Notes under the pieces: model-generated
What the model saw: the letters and a program-made list of their open reading frames with translations, nothing else
What the model was told of the DNA's origin: nothing
Databases searched by the model: none
Made by a program: the position numbers and the translations under genes
Shown here: one piece after another, positions 26,191 through 34,542 of the stretch
Position numbering within the stretch: position 1 is the stretch's first letter
Layout of the letters: every line of letters starts with the position of its first letter
Source of the DNA: Candidatus Kouleothrix ribensis
GTDB taxonomy: Bacteria; Chloroflexota; Chloroflexia; Chloroflexales; Roseiflexaceae
NCBI GenBank assembly: GCA_016722075.1
Contig: JADKGW010000001.1
Coordinates: forward strand, 4,216,001-4,280,000
Length of the DNA: 64,000 nt
Direction of reading: 5' to 3'

Positions 26191-27537
26191 ATGGCCGCAA
26201 CTGAACTATCGCGCCAGGACATCCTGGATCTGTCGCGCGAGACCACGCTGTACGAATGGACTGCGCAAAAAGCCATGAAGCCCATGGTGATCGACCGCGC
26301 CAAAGGCATCTATATGTGGGACGCCGACGGCAAGCGCTACATGGACTTCAACTCGCAGCTGATGTGCGTGAACATCGGCCACGGCGACGCGCGGGTGATC
26401 GACGCCGTCAAAGCCCAGATGGAGAAGGTCTGCTATATTGCGCCGACTGCCGCCACCACCGCGCCGCGCGCGGAGCTGGGCCAGCTGCTGCAGACGATCA
26501 TGCCCGGCAACCTGAGCAAGGCCTTCTTCACCAACGGCGGCGCCGAGGCCAACGAGAACGCGATCAAGATCGCGCGTATGTACAGCGGCCGCCACAAGAT
26601 CCTGGTGCGCTACCGGGCCTACCACGGCGCCACCGCCGGCGCGATCACGCTCACCGGCGACCCGCGGCGCTGGGCGGCCGAGCCGGGCATCCCCGGTGTG
26701 GTGCGCATCCCCGATTTCTACCCCTATCGCGCCGGTAAGCAGCCCGACGACGCCGAGTATACTGCGGCGGTGCTGAACGCCACCGAGGATATCATCCAGT
26801 TCGAGGGGCCGCACACGATCGCCGCCATGATCATCGAGACCGTGGTAGGCACCAACGGCCTGCTGATCCCCTCGGCCGGCTATTTGCACGGCCTGCGCGC
26901 GCTGTGCGACAAATACGGCATCCTGCTGATCTGCGACGAGGTGATGAGCGGCTTTGGCCGCACTGGCAAGTGGTTCGCAGTCGATCATTGGGGCGTGGTG
27001 CCCGACATCATGACCCTGGCCAAGGGGCTGACCTCGGCCTATGTGCCGTTGGGCGCGACCATGGTCACCGACACGATCGCCGAGTATTTCGAGGATCACC
27101 CGCTCTACGCCGGGCTAACCTACAACGCGCACTCGGTTGGCTGCGCGGCCGGCGTGGCCTGCATCAATGTCTACAAAGAAGATCAGCTGATCGAGAATGC
27201 CCAGGCCATGGGCGAGGTGCTCACGGCCGAGCTGGCCCGGCTCAAGGCCAAACACCCCAGCATCGGCGACGCGCGCGCGATCGGCCTGTTTAGCCTGGTC
27301 GAGCTGGTGAAGAATCGCGACACGCGCGAGCCGCTGACGCCCTACAACCCCAAGCCGAGCGAGCTGGGGCCGATGCCGGCGTTCAACGCATTTTTGCGTG
27401 AGAACGGCCTGTTCACCTTCGTGCGCTGGAATACCTTCTTCATCAACCCGCCGCTGTGCATCACCGAGCAGCAGCTGCGCGAGGGGCTGGCGATCATCGA
27501 TCGCGCGCTCGAGCTTGTTGACGCGGCGGTAGCCTAG
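26191..27537 (+). CDS. Class III aminotransferase (beta-alanine/omega-amino acid type)
   Basis: 448 residues, PLP-dependent. Motifs: FFTNGGAEANENAIKIARMYSGRHKILVRYRAYHGAT (PLP phosphate pocket), AAMIIETVVGTNGLLIPSAGYL, LLICDEVMSGFGRTGKWF with the Asp that contacts the PLP nitrogen, and the Schiff-base Lys in MTLAKGLTSAYVPLGA. These fit omega-amino acid transaminases such as beta-alanine:pyruvate, or taurine types. In this locus the expected reaction is beta-alanine to malonate semialdehyde, after pyrimidine ring opening and removal of the carbamoyl group. Start at ATG 26191 follows GGAGAGA. The substrate assignment is inference from context. Confidence 0.92.
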   Translation: MAATELSRQDILDLSRETTLYEWTAQKAMKPMVIDRAKGIYMWDADGKRYMDFNSQLMCVNIGHGDARVIDAVKAQMEKVCYIAPTAATTAPRAELGQLLQTIMPGNLSKAFFTNGGAEANENAIKIARMYSGRHKILVRYRAYHGATAGAITLTGDPRRWAAEPGIPGVVRIPDFYPYRAGKQPDDAEYTAAVLNATEDIIQFEGPHTIAAMIIETVVGTNGLLIPSAGYLHGLRALCDKYGILLICDEVMSGFGRTGKWFAVDHWGVVPDIMTLAKGLTSAYVPLGATMVTDTIAEYFEDHPLYAGLTYNAHSVGCAAGVACINVYKEDQLIENAQAMGEVLTAELARLKAKHPSIGDARAIGLFSLVELVKNRDTREPLTPYNPKPSELGPMPAFNAFLRENGLFTFVRWNTFFINPPLCITEQQLREGLAIIDRALELVDAAVA

Positions 27538-27558
27538 GCGCGCGCCGGCCGATCGGGG

Positions 27559-27564
27559 TATAAT
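27559..27564 (+). promoter_or_regulatory. Candidate -10 element before the Uma2 gene
   Basis: TATAAT at 27559-27564, 75 bp upstream of the Uma2 start and 22 bp after the aminotransferase stop. No clear -35 hexamer at the right distance. Confidence 0.35.
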
Positions 27565-27638
27565 ACCGAACCCGGCACAAACACGGGCCACATACCCAAC
27601 CCCTGGGCTAACTGGCCCCAGGGAGCGGAGGCACACCA

Positions 27639-28392
27639 ATGACAACAGAACCAGCAATCGAACAGCCACTCGCCCAGCCCGGCCCGGCCGAGGGGCCACA
27701 GCTCGAATTGAGCGCCGAGTACCTGGCCGAATTCCAGGCAAGGGTCGATCAGCTGGTCACCGAGGATGACACGCCAGTGGATACTATCTTTTCCGAGAAG
27801 CAAATGCGCCTGCTGACCGAGCCGCTCTACAGCTCGTGGCAAGGGCCGGGCGCGCAGCGCAGCTTTGTGGTGCTGGCGAATGTTGGTGTGTTCCCCAGCA
27901 TCAACGAGCCGCCGGTCGTTCCCGACGTGCTGCTCAGCCTGGATGTGCGCCTGCGCGCGCTGCTCACCGAAAAGCGCAATTGCACCTACCTGCTGTGGGA
28001 AATCGGCAAGGCGCCCGATGTCGTGATCGAAATCGTGTCCAACCGCGTGGGCGGTGAGTTTAGCGACAAGCTGGCCAGTTTTTGCACGGATGCGTGTCAC
28101 CTATTATGTCGTGTTCGACCCGGCGCTATTCTTGCGGCGCAAATCCCTGCACCTGTATGCGCTACGCCGCCACGCCTACGTCGAGCGCGCGAACCTGTGG
28201 CTACCCGAGATCGGCCTGGGCCTGTGCATCTGGCCAGGCACCTACGAGGGCTGCGAGGCCGAGTGGATACGCTGGTGCTACGAAGACGGCACGCCTGTGC
28301 CGACCGGGGCCGAACGCGCCGAGCAGGCCCACGCACGCGCCGAGCGGCTGGCCGCACAACTACGCGCCTTAGGGCTAGAACCCGAGGAGTAA
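27639..28392 (+). pseudogene. Uma2-family (putative restriction-like nuclease fold) gene with a frameshift
   Basis: Uma2 proteins (PD-(D/E)XK-like fold, function unknown) are numerous in Chloroflexota and cyanobacteria. The first frame gives VVPDVLLSLDVRLR, LLWEIGKAPDVVIEIVSNRVGGEFSDKLASF, the core with candidate catalytic Asp/Glu residues. The reading then breaks at a run of five T (28079-28083). Removing one T joins it to RMRVTYYVVFDPALF, LWLPEIGLGLCIWPGTYEG and the usual coiled tail with RAERLAAQLRALGLEPEE, ending at 28392. So the gene is intact except for one nucleotide: either a real mutation, slippage-dependent expression, or a sequencing error. ATG 27639 has GGAGGCACACC upstream. Confidence 0.85.
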
Positions 28393-28396
28393 CCCC

Positions 28397-29875
28397 ATGA
28401 AAGTATACCCAAACTACATTGGCGGCGAGTGGGTCGAGTCGGCATCGCGTAAGCGCGTGCCGAACATCAACCCGGCCAACCTGGATGACGTGTTGGGCGA
28501 GACGCCGCTATCCAGCCGGGCCGAGGCGGAGGCGGCCTGTGCAATCGCCGGCGAGGCCTTCCGCGAGTGGCGGCGCGTGCCGGCGCCCAAGCGCGGGGCC
28601 ATCATCAGCCGCGCGGCCCAGCTGATGATCGAGCGCAAGGAGCAGATCGCGCGCACGCTGAGCCACGAGGAAGGCAAGCTGCTGGCCGAGGCACGCGGCG
28701 AGCTGCAACGCTCGATCAATATCATGGAGTTTTGCGGCTCACACGGCCGCCGGCTCAATGGCGAGACCATCCCGCTTGAGCTGGCGGATAACTTCGGCTA
28801 TACGATCAAACAGCCGTTGGGTGTAGCCGCGATCATCACGCCCTGGAATTTCCCCGTGGCCATCCCGGTCTGGAAGATCGCGCCGGCGCTAGTGGCTGGT
28901 AACACCGTGGTGTTCAAGCCGGCCACGCTCACGCCCGAAAGCGCCACGCTGGTGACACAGTGCTTTGCCGAGGCCGGGCTGCCGGCCGGGGTGCTGAATA
29001 TGGTCTTCGGCAGCGGCGGCGAGGTCGGGTCGGCGCTGATCGACCACCCGGCGGTTAAGGCGGTGTCGTTCACCGGCTCGACCGAGGTTGGCCTGAGCGT
29101 CTACCAGCGCGCGGCCGCTCGCGGCATCCGCGCGCAGTGCGAGATGGGCGGCAAGAACCCGGTGATCGTGCTCGAGGACGCCGACCTCGACCTGGCGGTG
29201 GCCGGCGTGGCGGCCGGCGCGTTCGGCAGCACCGGGCAGCGCTGCACGGCTACCAGCCGGGTGATCTTGCTGCACCCGGTCGCCGATGCATTTCTAGAGA
29301 AGCTGGTCAATATCGTCAGCAACATGCGCCTCGGCGACCCGCTGGCCGACGGGGTCGACATGGGGCCGAGCGTCGACGACGGCCAGTTCCAGACGGTGCT
29401 TTCGTACCTCGAGATTGGCCAGGCCGAAGGTGCCGAGCTGCTATGTGGTGGCGCGGCCGCAACCGAGGGTGCGCTGGCCAAAGGCTACTTCGTGCAGCCG
29501 ACCGTGTTCGACCGCGTGCGGCCGGGGATGCGCATCGCCCAGGAAGAGATCTTCGGGCCGGTGCTGTCGGTCATTCGCGTCGAGAACTTCGAGGAGGCCA
29601 TGGCTGCTGCGAACGACTCGCCGTTTGGCCTGACTTCCAGCATCTATACGCGCGACGTATCGCGTATGTTCCGCTACATCGACGAGATCGAGACCGGCAT
29701 GACCCATGTCAACTCGCCCACGCTGGGCGGCGAGGCGCAGCTGCCGTTCGGCGGCACCAAGGCCACCGGCGTCGGCCCGCGCGAGCAGGGCAGCGAGGTG
29801 TTCGATTTCTACACCGAAACCAAGGTGGTGTATATCGACTACACCGGCGCCAAGCGCGAAGGTAAGCTGTACTAA
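28397..29875 (+). CDS. NAD(P)-dependent aldehyde dehydrogenase
   Basis: 492 residues, full-length ALDH. Motifs: PWNFPVAIPVWKIAPALVAGNTVVFKPA (substrate tunnel and cofactor site), FTGSTEVGLSVYQRAA, CEMGGKNPVIVLEDADLD with the general-base Glu, the nucleophile Cys in STGQRCTATSR, and EEIFGPVLSV. It resembles 2-oxoglutarate-semialdehyde and related dehydrogenases. In this locus it could oxidise the semialdehyde formed by the class III aminotransferase. The start ATG 28397 lies 4 bp after the Uma2 stop, with GAGGAG just upstream, so the two are translationally close. CoA-acylating type is not supported. Confidence 0.93.
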   Translation: MKVYPNYIGGEWVESASRKRVPNINPANLDDVLGETPLSSRAEAEAACAIAGEAFREWRRVPAPKRGAIISRAAQLMIERKEQIARTLSHEEGKLLAEARGELQRSINIMEFCGSHGRRLNGETIPLELADNFGYTIKQPLGVAAIITPWNFPVAIPVWKIAPALVAGNTVVFKPATLTPESATLVTQCFAEAGLPAGVLNMVFGSGGEVGSALIDHPAVKAVSFTGSTEVGLSVYQRAAARGIRAQCEMGGKNPVIVLEDADLDLAVAGVAAGAFGSTGQRCTATSRVILLHPVADAFLEKLVNIVSNMRLGDPLADGVDMGPSVDDGQFQTVLSYLEIGQAEGAELLCGGAAATEGALAKGYFVQPTVFDRVRPGMRIAQEEIFGPVLSVIRVENFEEAMAAANDSPFGLTSSIYTRDVSRMFRYIDEIETGMTHVNSPTLGGEAQLPFGGTKATGVGPREQGSEVFDFYTETKVVYIDYTGAKREGKLY

Positions 29876-29906
29876 GGCTACCGTATAGCCACAACAACAT
29901 ACGTTC

Positions 29907-29975
29907 GCCTGCGGCAGCCGGGTGCTCGGCCATCTTCTGCGCTCCAATATTGGCGCTCGGCGCCAATATTGGAGC
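29907..29975. repeat. Dispersed palindromic element, copy C with perfect 16-bp hairpin
   Basis: GCCTGCGGCAG at 29907-29917 is followed by an exact hairpin, arms 29941-29956 and 29960-29975 (GCTCCAATATTGGCGC) around TCG. The matching right end is not evident, so the copy looks truncated. It also lies in the right place to end the aldehyde dehydrogenase transcript and that of the convergent gene at 30021. Confidence 0.75.
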
Positions 29976-30020
29976 ACCATCATCGCGGGGTGATGCGCGG
30001 GCGTGCCGCCACACCCCGCG

Positions 30021-30461
30021 TCACCCGCGCACGCGCAGATCGATCTGCCGGATCTTGAACGCAAGGTCGGCGGCCAGGTTGCGCATGAGGATGAAGCCTA
30101 GCTCGAAGTCGGCGCGGCAGAGTGCCATCAGCTCGGCGCGCCGAACCACCAGCAGCCGGGTGTCGCGCGTGGCCGCGCGTGCCGCCGCCGTGCGCAAGCC
30201 TTCATCGACCAGCGCCACCTCGCCGAACGACTGGCCGCGCTGTAGCCGCGCGACCGTCAGCGGGGCGTCGGCCGACGGCAGCCGGATCTCGACCACCCCC
30301 GCAAGAATGATGTACAGGCCGTCGCTGGCGGCATGCTGCTCGAATATCACGTCGCCCTCGCGATAGCGCTGTTCGACGCAGATACGCGCAAGCCGCGCGA
30401 GCCGCTCGGGGTTCAGCTCGTCGAAGATCTCGACACTCGCGAGCAGAGACGTATACGGCAC
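30021..30461 (-). CDS. Cyclic nucleotide-binding domain protein
   Basis: 146 residues forming a single CRP/PKA-type cNMP-binding domain: IFDELNPERLARLARICVEQRYREGDVIFEQ, GLYIILAGVVEIRL, and the phosphate-binding cassette region GQSFGEVALVDEGLRTAAARAAT with the expected Gly-Glu but a modified Arg context. There is no helix-turn-helix, so it is not a full CRP regulator; such stand-alone domains may sense cAMP/cGMP and regulate partners. GTG 30461 follows AGGAAGGAAGCC, a good ribosome site. It lies alone between convergent and same-strand neighbours. Confidence 0.88.
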   Translation of the reverse strand: MPYTSLLASVEIFDELNPERLARLARICVEQRYREGDVIFEQHAASDGLYIILAGVVEIRLPSADAPLTVARLQRGQSFGEVALVDEGLRTAAARAATRDTRLLVVRRAELMALCRADFELGFILMRNLAADLAFKIRQIDLRVRG

Positions 30462-30607
30462 ATCGGCTTCCTTCCTAGCGGATCACAAGCCAATTGTACT
30501 GGTATGTGATCGGGCAGGCCCGCCGTGGCGTGCCTGCATCTGGTTCAATCTGGTAGGGTGCGGGGGCCATGATCTGCCCGCACCCATCCGCATGGCTGTG
30601 GCAAGCG

Positions 30608-31570
30608 TCAGGTGTGTGCGCCCAATGCTGGGCCACGCGCGGGCTGCCGCACATCAACAGTGTCGGGCGCGGCCAGTGCCGTGGCGGCCGACAGCACCAG
30701 CGTCAGCCAGACGGCATCGGCCATCAGCAGGTGGATCAGCTGCATGAACACTGGCGCGAGCAGCGCCACGTTCAATACGCCCACCAGCAACTGGGCTACG
30801 AAGATGACGATCAGCGCGCGCGCGAACCGGCGCATAGGCGGGCTGGGCCGGCGCCTGGTGGCCAGCCAACCCGTGAAGATTGTGAACACGCCAACGATCA
30901 CCGCCAGGATGGGGTGGATGATCCGCAGCTGCAGCAGAAAGTGCGCGGTTGGCGAGAAATCTTGCTGCAGCCCGTGCGCCAGCGACTCGGCCGGGAACAG
31001 TGTGTCGCCCAGCGCGGTGATCGCGCCGGTGACGCCAACCGCAATCGCGCCGAGCAGCGCCACCACGAACACGCCGGCCAGCGCGCCCTGGCCGCGCAGG
31101 CGCACACCTGGCGCACCTGCGGCCCACCAGGCCGTCAGCGCGATCGAGGCGATCAGCAGAAACGTGTTGACCAGATGCACGCCCAGCGAGGCCGCTCGGG
31201 CAACCGAGTCGTCTTTGTTCGTCAGGCCGAACAGCACCAGCCCGGCGCCTACCAGCGCCTCGGTGATCATGAAGAACATCGCCAGCCCGGCGCCCAGCCG
31301 CACGCGGTGGCCGCGCGGGTAGGCCCGCCAGGCCCACACCAGCATCACGATCGCGAGAATAAGCGACAGGCCGCTGCTGAGGCGGTGCAAGAACTCGACC
31401 AGCGTCTCGATCATGGCCGCGCGCGGGATGATCTGGCCGTTGCAGAGCGGCCAGTGGCTGCCGCAGCCCGCGCCCGAACCCGAGGCGCGCACATACGCGC
31501 CCCACACAATGACTGCCAGGTTGTAGGCCAGCGCAGCCCATGCAAACGTAGCGAAATGATTGCGTCGCAT
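30608..31570 (-). CDS. ctaA: Heme A synthase (CtaA/COX15)
   Basis: 320 residues, about eight membrane helices in two four-helix bundles. The four heme-ligand histidines are placed as expected: EFLHRLSSGLSL, GVHLVNTFLL, LRIIHPILAV and MQLIHLLMADAVWLTL. The extracellular Cys pair GAGCGSHWPLCNG is also present. It converts heme O to heme A for aa3-type cytochrome oxidase, so the host probably respires oxygen. No oxidase subunit or CtaB gene is adjacent here. ATG 31570; ribosome site weak. Confidence 0.95.
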   Translation of the reverse strand: MRRNHFATFAWAALAYNLAVIVWGAYVRASGSGAGCGSHWPLCNGQIIPRAAMIETLVEFLHRLSSGLSLILAIVMLVWAWRAYPRGHRVRLGAGLAMFFMITEALVGAGLVLFGLTNKDDSVARAASLGVHLVNTFLLIASIALTAWWAAGAPGVRLRGQGALAGVFVVALLGAIAVGVTGAITALGDTLFPAESLAHGLQQDFSPTAHFLLQLRIIHPILAVIVGVFTIFTGWLATRRRPSPPMRRFARALIVIFVAQLLVGVLNVALLAPVFMQLIHLLMADAVWLTLVLSAATALAAPDTVDVRQPARGPALGAHT

Positions 31571-31673
31571 TGGTACACCGCTTTGCTCATGTGTCTACAG
31601 GTGCGTACATCATAGCACAAAATCGCGGCAGCATACCACGTAGCCGTCGTGTGTGCGCGCGCGGCCAGGCCGG

Positions 31674-33314
31674 CTACAGCGGGTAGGAAGAGGATCGCTC
31701 GGCCGCCGCCGAGGTTCGGCGGCCGGGCGTTTGTGCCGGGGTACAACCGGGGCGGCAGGCTGGATTCAAGGGGATCTGCTCGCCGACCGCGAACACCACC
31801 GCGTACTCGTCGCGGTACACCTCGTGCAGGTGCGGGTCGGTGGCAGCCTGGGCTAGAAACGCACCATGGCGTAGGTCGCTCAGCACATAGGCCGCGCCGA
31901 AGCGCTCGGCGATCTGCCTACCGGGGTGGGCGACAGCACCGCGCGTGATGCGCACCCACTCGGCGTAGAGCGCGGCGTCGTAGCGCTCCATATAGGTCGG
32001 GTCGAGGCCGATCGTATAGGTGTTGGCGGTGTTGTAGAAGAACAGCCGCGGAAAGTCATCCCAGTCGGTCTGAAACACCCGGCTGCCGGCCGGCGTGTGC
32101 TCGCGCAGCCATGCCGACGCGGCGGCATAGGTATCGCTCGGTGTCGAGCGCGCCATTGTCGCGCGCGCCTGCGGCAGCGTGATCGCCAGCGGCACAGCCA
32201 GCGCCAGCCCGGCTGCCAGCGCCGCCAGGCTTCGGCGGCCAGGCCACGCGGCGGCCCAGCGCTCGATCAGTGGCGTGGCGCTCAGCGCCAGAAACAGCAG
32301 CGCGAAGGGCGGGTAATACTCGATGAATCGGCGCGATTTCAGCAGCAGAAAGCCAAACGCGATGCTCAGCAGCAAGGCCGCCAGCGTGGCCCGCTCGATG
32401 CGCCGCTCGCGCCAGCCCAGCGCCATGGCGCCCAACACCCAGGCTGCCAGCGCCAGGCCCGAGTTGCTCACGAGCGTCCAGGTTTCGTAGGGGTACCACT
32501 CATTACCGATCGAGGTGGTGGGCGCGCCGATCTTGGGCGCGAGGTGGTTGGCGATGAACACCAGGTCGGCCGGGAAGTATGGGTTGGCCACCAGCCCGGC
32601 CGCGATGCCCAGTGTGGCGCAGGCCAGCCCCTGCCACTCGATCCGCCGCTCGGTCAGCAGCGTGGCGGCGGCCACCAGCCCGGCCAGCACGATCAGTAGC
32701 GGGAAGGCATTGTAGAGCCACACATACACAAAGCCAAGCGGCACGAGCAGCCAGTAGCGCCGCAGCAGTAGCCAGTGTAGCCCCAGCGCCAGCACCAGCA
32801 GCGAGGCCGCCTGCGCGCGCGGCATGCTCATGCGGTACAGAAACGCCTCGGATAGCCCGAATAGCCCGAGCGTCCATACTGCCGGCCAGCGCACCGCCTG
32901 GCCGCGCAGCAGCCACCAGATCGCCGTGAATGCCAGCGCCGGCATGAGCGTGCTGGCCAGCTTGGCCCCCAGCAGCATGCTGTCGGGCTGGCCATCGCCA
33001 ACGAACAGCGCCAGGTAGACATGAAAGAGCAGGTGGTGATCGTAGAAGGCGTTCGGGCTGAGAATGCTCAGCGGCAGCCAGACGAATGTAGGCGCCAGGC
33101 CCTGCGCGCGGATGAGCTGGCCCATCTTCATGTGGTAGTAGCCGTCGTTATCGGCCAGCGCGCTTGTGCCGAACTGCACGAATACGAACAGCGCCGTGCA
33201 TGCCACCAGCACTGCCAATGCGCCGGCCAGCGGGTTTGTGCGCAGCCGCCGCCAGATCGTTGCCGGCGCGTCGGTGTGCGCGCCACCATATTCGAAGGCC
33301 GGGCTTTCGATCAT
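31674..33314 (-). CDS. Multipass membrane glycosyltransferase-like protein
   Basis: 546 residues with about ten to twelve hydrophobic helices and a C-terminal soluble domain of about 150 residues. DNDGYYHMKMGQLI near residue 55 carries the acidic DxD-like position that dolichol/undecaprenyl-linked GT-C enzymes (families GT39/GT83) place in the first loop. SPNAFYDHHLLFHVYLAL follows. The tail (AASAWLREHTPAGSRVFQTDWDDFPRLFFYN) is typical of such bacterial proteins. It could transfer a sugar to an exported product at the membrane. The start is set at ATG 33314, preceded by GAGCGGAGCGACC. A start much further upstream would add a non-membrane leader that overlaps a repeat. Confidence 0.78.
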   Translation of the reverse strand: MIESPAFEYGGAHTDAPATIWRRLRTNPLAGALAVLVACTALFVFVQFGTSALADNDGYYHMKMGQLIRAQGLAPTFVWLPLSILSPNAFYDHHLLFHVYLALFVGDGQPDSMLLGAKLASTLMPALAFTAIWWLLRGQAVRWPAVWTLGLFGLSEAFLYRMSMPRAQAASLLVLALGLHWLLLRRYWLLVPLGFVYVWLYNAFPLLIVLAGLVAAATLLTERRIEWQGLACATLGIAAGLVANPYFPADLVFIANHLAPKIGAPTTSIGNEWYPYETWTLVSNSGLALAAWVLGAMALGWRERRIERATLAALLLSIAFGFLLLKSRRFIEYYPPFALLFLALSATPLIERWAAAWPGRRSLAALAAGLALAVPLAITLPQARATMARSTPSDTYAAASAWLREHTPAGSRVFQTDWDDFPRLFFYNTANTYTIGLDPTYMERYDAALYAEWVRITRGAVAHPGRQIAERFGAAYVLSDLRHGAFLAQAATDPHLHEVYRDEYAVVFAVGEQIPLNPACRPGCTPAQTPGRRTSAAAERSSSYPL

Positions 33315-33405
33315 TTGGTCGCTCCGCTCTGCTTTCAAGGGCAACGCGCCCACGTAACCAACAGAATAGTATAGAATAACAGGGCGTATGCAATCGGCGT
33401 TTGTA

Positions 33406-33488
33406 GCTTTCGGCAGCGCGGTACGTTTCGATGATGGCGCTGCGCGCCAATATGACAGAAGATGGCCGAGCACCATGCTGCCGCAGGC
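33406..33488. repeat. Dispersed palindromic element, copy D
   Basis: Left end GCTTTCGGCAG (33406-33416), right end CTGCCGCAGGC (33478-33488), with an imperfect central palindrome GGCGC-TGC-GCGCC near 33435. The 40 bp to the left (from CGTATGCAATCGG) also matches copy E at 38135, showing that the repeated unit is longer than its inverted ends. Confidence 0.75.
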
Positions 33489-33593
33489 CAATGAACGGTG
33501 TAATGCGCGCCACCACGTCCAGCTTGAGAATAAGCGACAGCCGCACATCTACCCAACTAGTCGCCGTGCGGCGCGAAAAGTAACGGGTGCCAT

Positions 33594-34205
33594 ATGCTCA
33601 CCGAGGACATCGAGGCCCAGATCAGCGGGCTGGCTGCACGCTACGGCCAGCCACGCCGGATCGAGGCCATGCTGGCGGGTGGGCCGTTCGACCCGCTGAT
33701 CATGCCCGATCGCTATGGCGAGGTGTGCATGGTTGTGCGGCGCCCCGACGGCACACTGATCACCGCGATCAAGACCTTCTACCCGCCGGGGGCGTTTCGC
33801 CTGCTGACCGGCGGCGTGCATCATGGCGAGCCGATCGCCGACGCACTGGCGCGCGAAGTGGCCGAGGAGACCGGCCTGGAGGTGATCGTGCGGCGCTTTC
33901 TGGCGGTGATCGAATACACCGCGCCGGTGATTGCGCCACGTCGTTTTGCTACGTTTGCGTTTCTGCTCGACGAGATCGGCGGCAGGTTGGCGGTACACGA
34001 TCCGGCCGAGCGTATTGGCGCATTTCACTGCCTGGCCGCCGACGCACTGCCCGCGCTGGCCGATACGCTCGCGAGCATCCCCGACAGGCACGACGACGAG
34101 ATTCACGGCTCGTGGCACGATTGGGGCAGCTTCCGCGCAATTGCGCACCGCGTGGTCTACGCGGCACTACGCGAGGATCCCGGCCATGCTGCCGAGCCGG
34201 CTTGA
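33594..34205 (+). CDS. NUDIX hydrolase
   Basis: 203 residues with a complete Nudix box: GGVHHGEPIADALAREVAEETGLEV (written here as separate halves GGVHHGEPIADA and REVAEETGLEV) near residues 80-105. The Glu residues bind Mg for hydrolysis of a nucleoside-diphosphate-linked compound. Flanking beta strands MVVRRPDGTLITAIKTFYP precede it. ATG 33594 is reasonable although the ribosome site is weak. Its end overlaps the next small membrane gene by 20 bp, and the third gene overlaps the second by 4 bp, forming one translationally coupled operon. The substrate cannot be told from sequence. Confidence 0.9.
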   Translation: MLTEDIEAQISGLAARYGQPRRIEAMLAGGPFDPLIMPDRYGEVCMVVRRPDGTLITAIKTFYPPGAFRLLTGGVHHGEPIADALAREVAEETGLEVIVRRFLAVIEYTAPVIAPRRFATFAFLLDEIGGRLAVHDPAERIGAFHCLAADALPALADTLASIPDRHDDEIHGSWHDWGSFRAIAHRVVYAALREDPGHAAEPA

Positions 34206-34542
34206 TCGCGAGGCGCGCGCATGGGCGCGGCGCGTAGCCATTAGCCTGGCAGCAGCCCTGGGCGCGGGCGCGCTGGCCTACCTGATGGTGCGCGCGATCA
34301 CCGGCGCGCTGCTGCTCATCCGCCAGCGCCAGCTGCTTGGGCAGGTTGCCGGCGCACTGCGCGGCGGGCTCGACGGCCCACCCAGCAGCGATCTGCGCGC
34401 CGCGCGCCTGCTGCTCGGGCAGATCGCCGAGCGTAACCTGCAGATCAGCCTGGCCGCCGGCTTCGGCGTTGCCGCTGTGGCGGCCGTGGCTATGTACCTG
34501 TGGCTCGAGCGGCGCGTAGTACGGAGCGCACACGAGCAATGA
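34186..34542 (+). CDS. Small two-helix membrane protein
   Basis: 118 residues with two hydrophobic segments, about residues 18-41 (VAISLAAALGAGALAYLMVRAI) and 88-105 (AAGFGVAAVAAVAMYLWL), separated by a charged region QRQLLGQVAGALRGGLDGPP. I recognise no family. Its start overlaps the NUDIX gene and its stop overlaps the next start as ATGA, strong evidence that it is a real expressed gene of this operon. GAGGATCCCGGCC precedes ATG 34186. Confidence 0.72.
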   Translation: MLPSRLDREARAWARRVAISLAAALGAGALAYLMVRAITGALLLIRQRQLLGQVAGALRGGLDGPPSSDLRAARLLLGQIAERNLQISLAAGFGVAAVAAVAMYLWLERRVVRSAHEQ

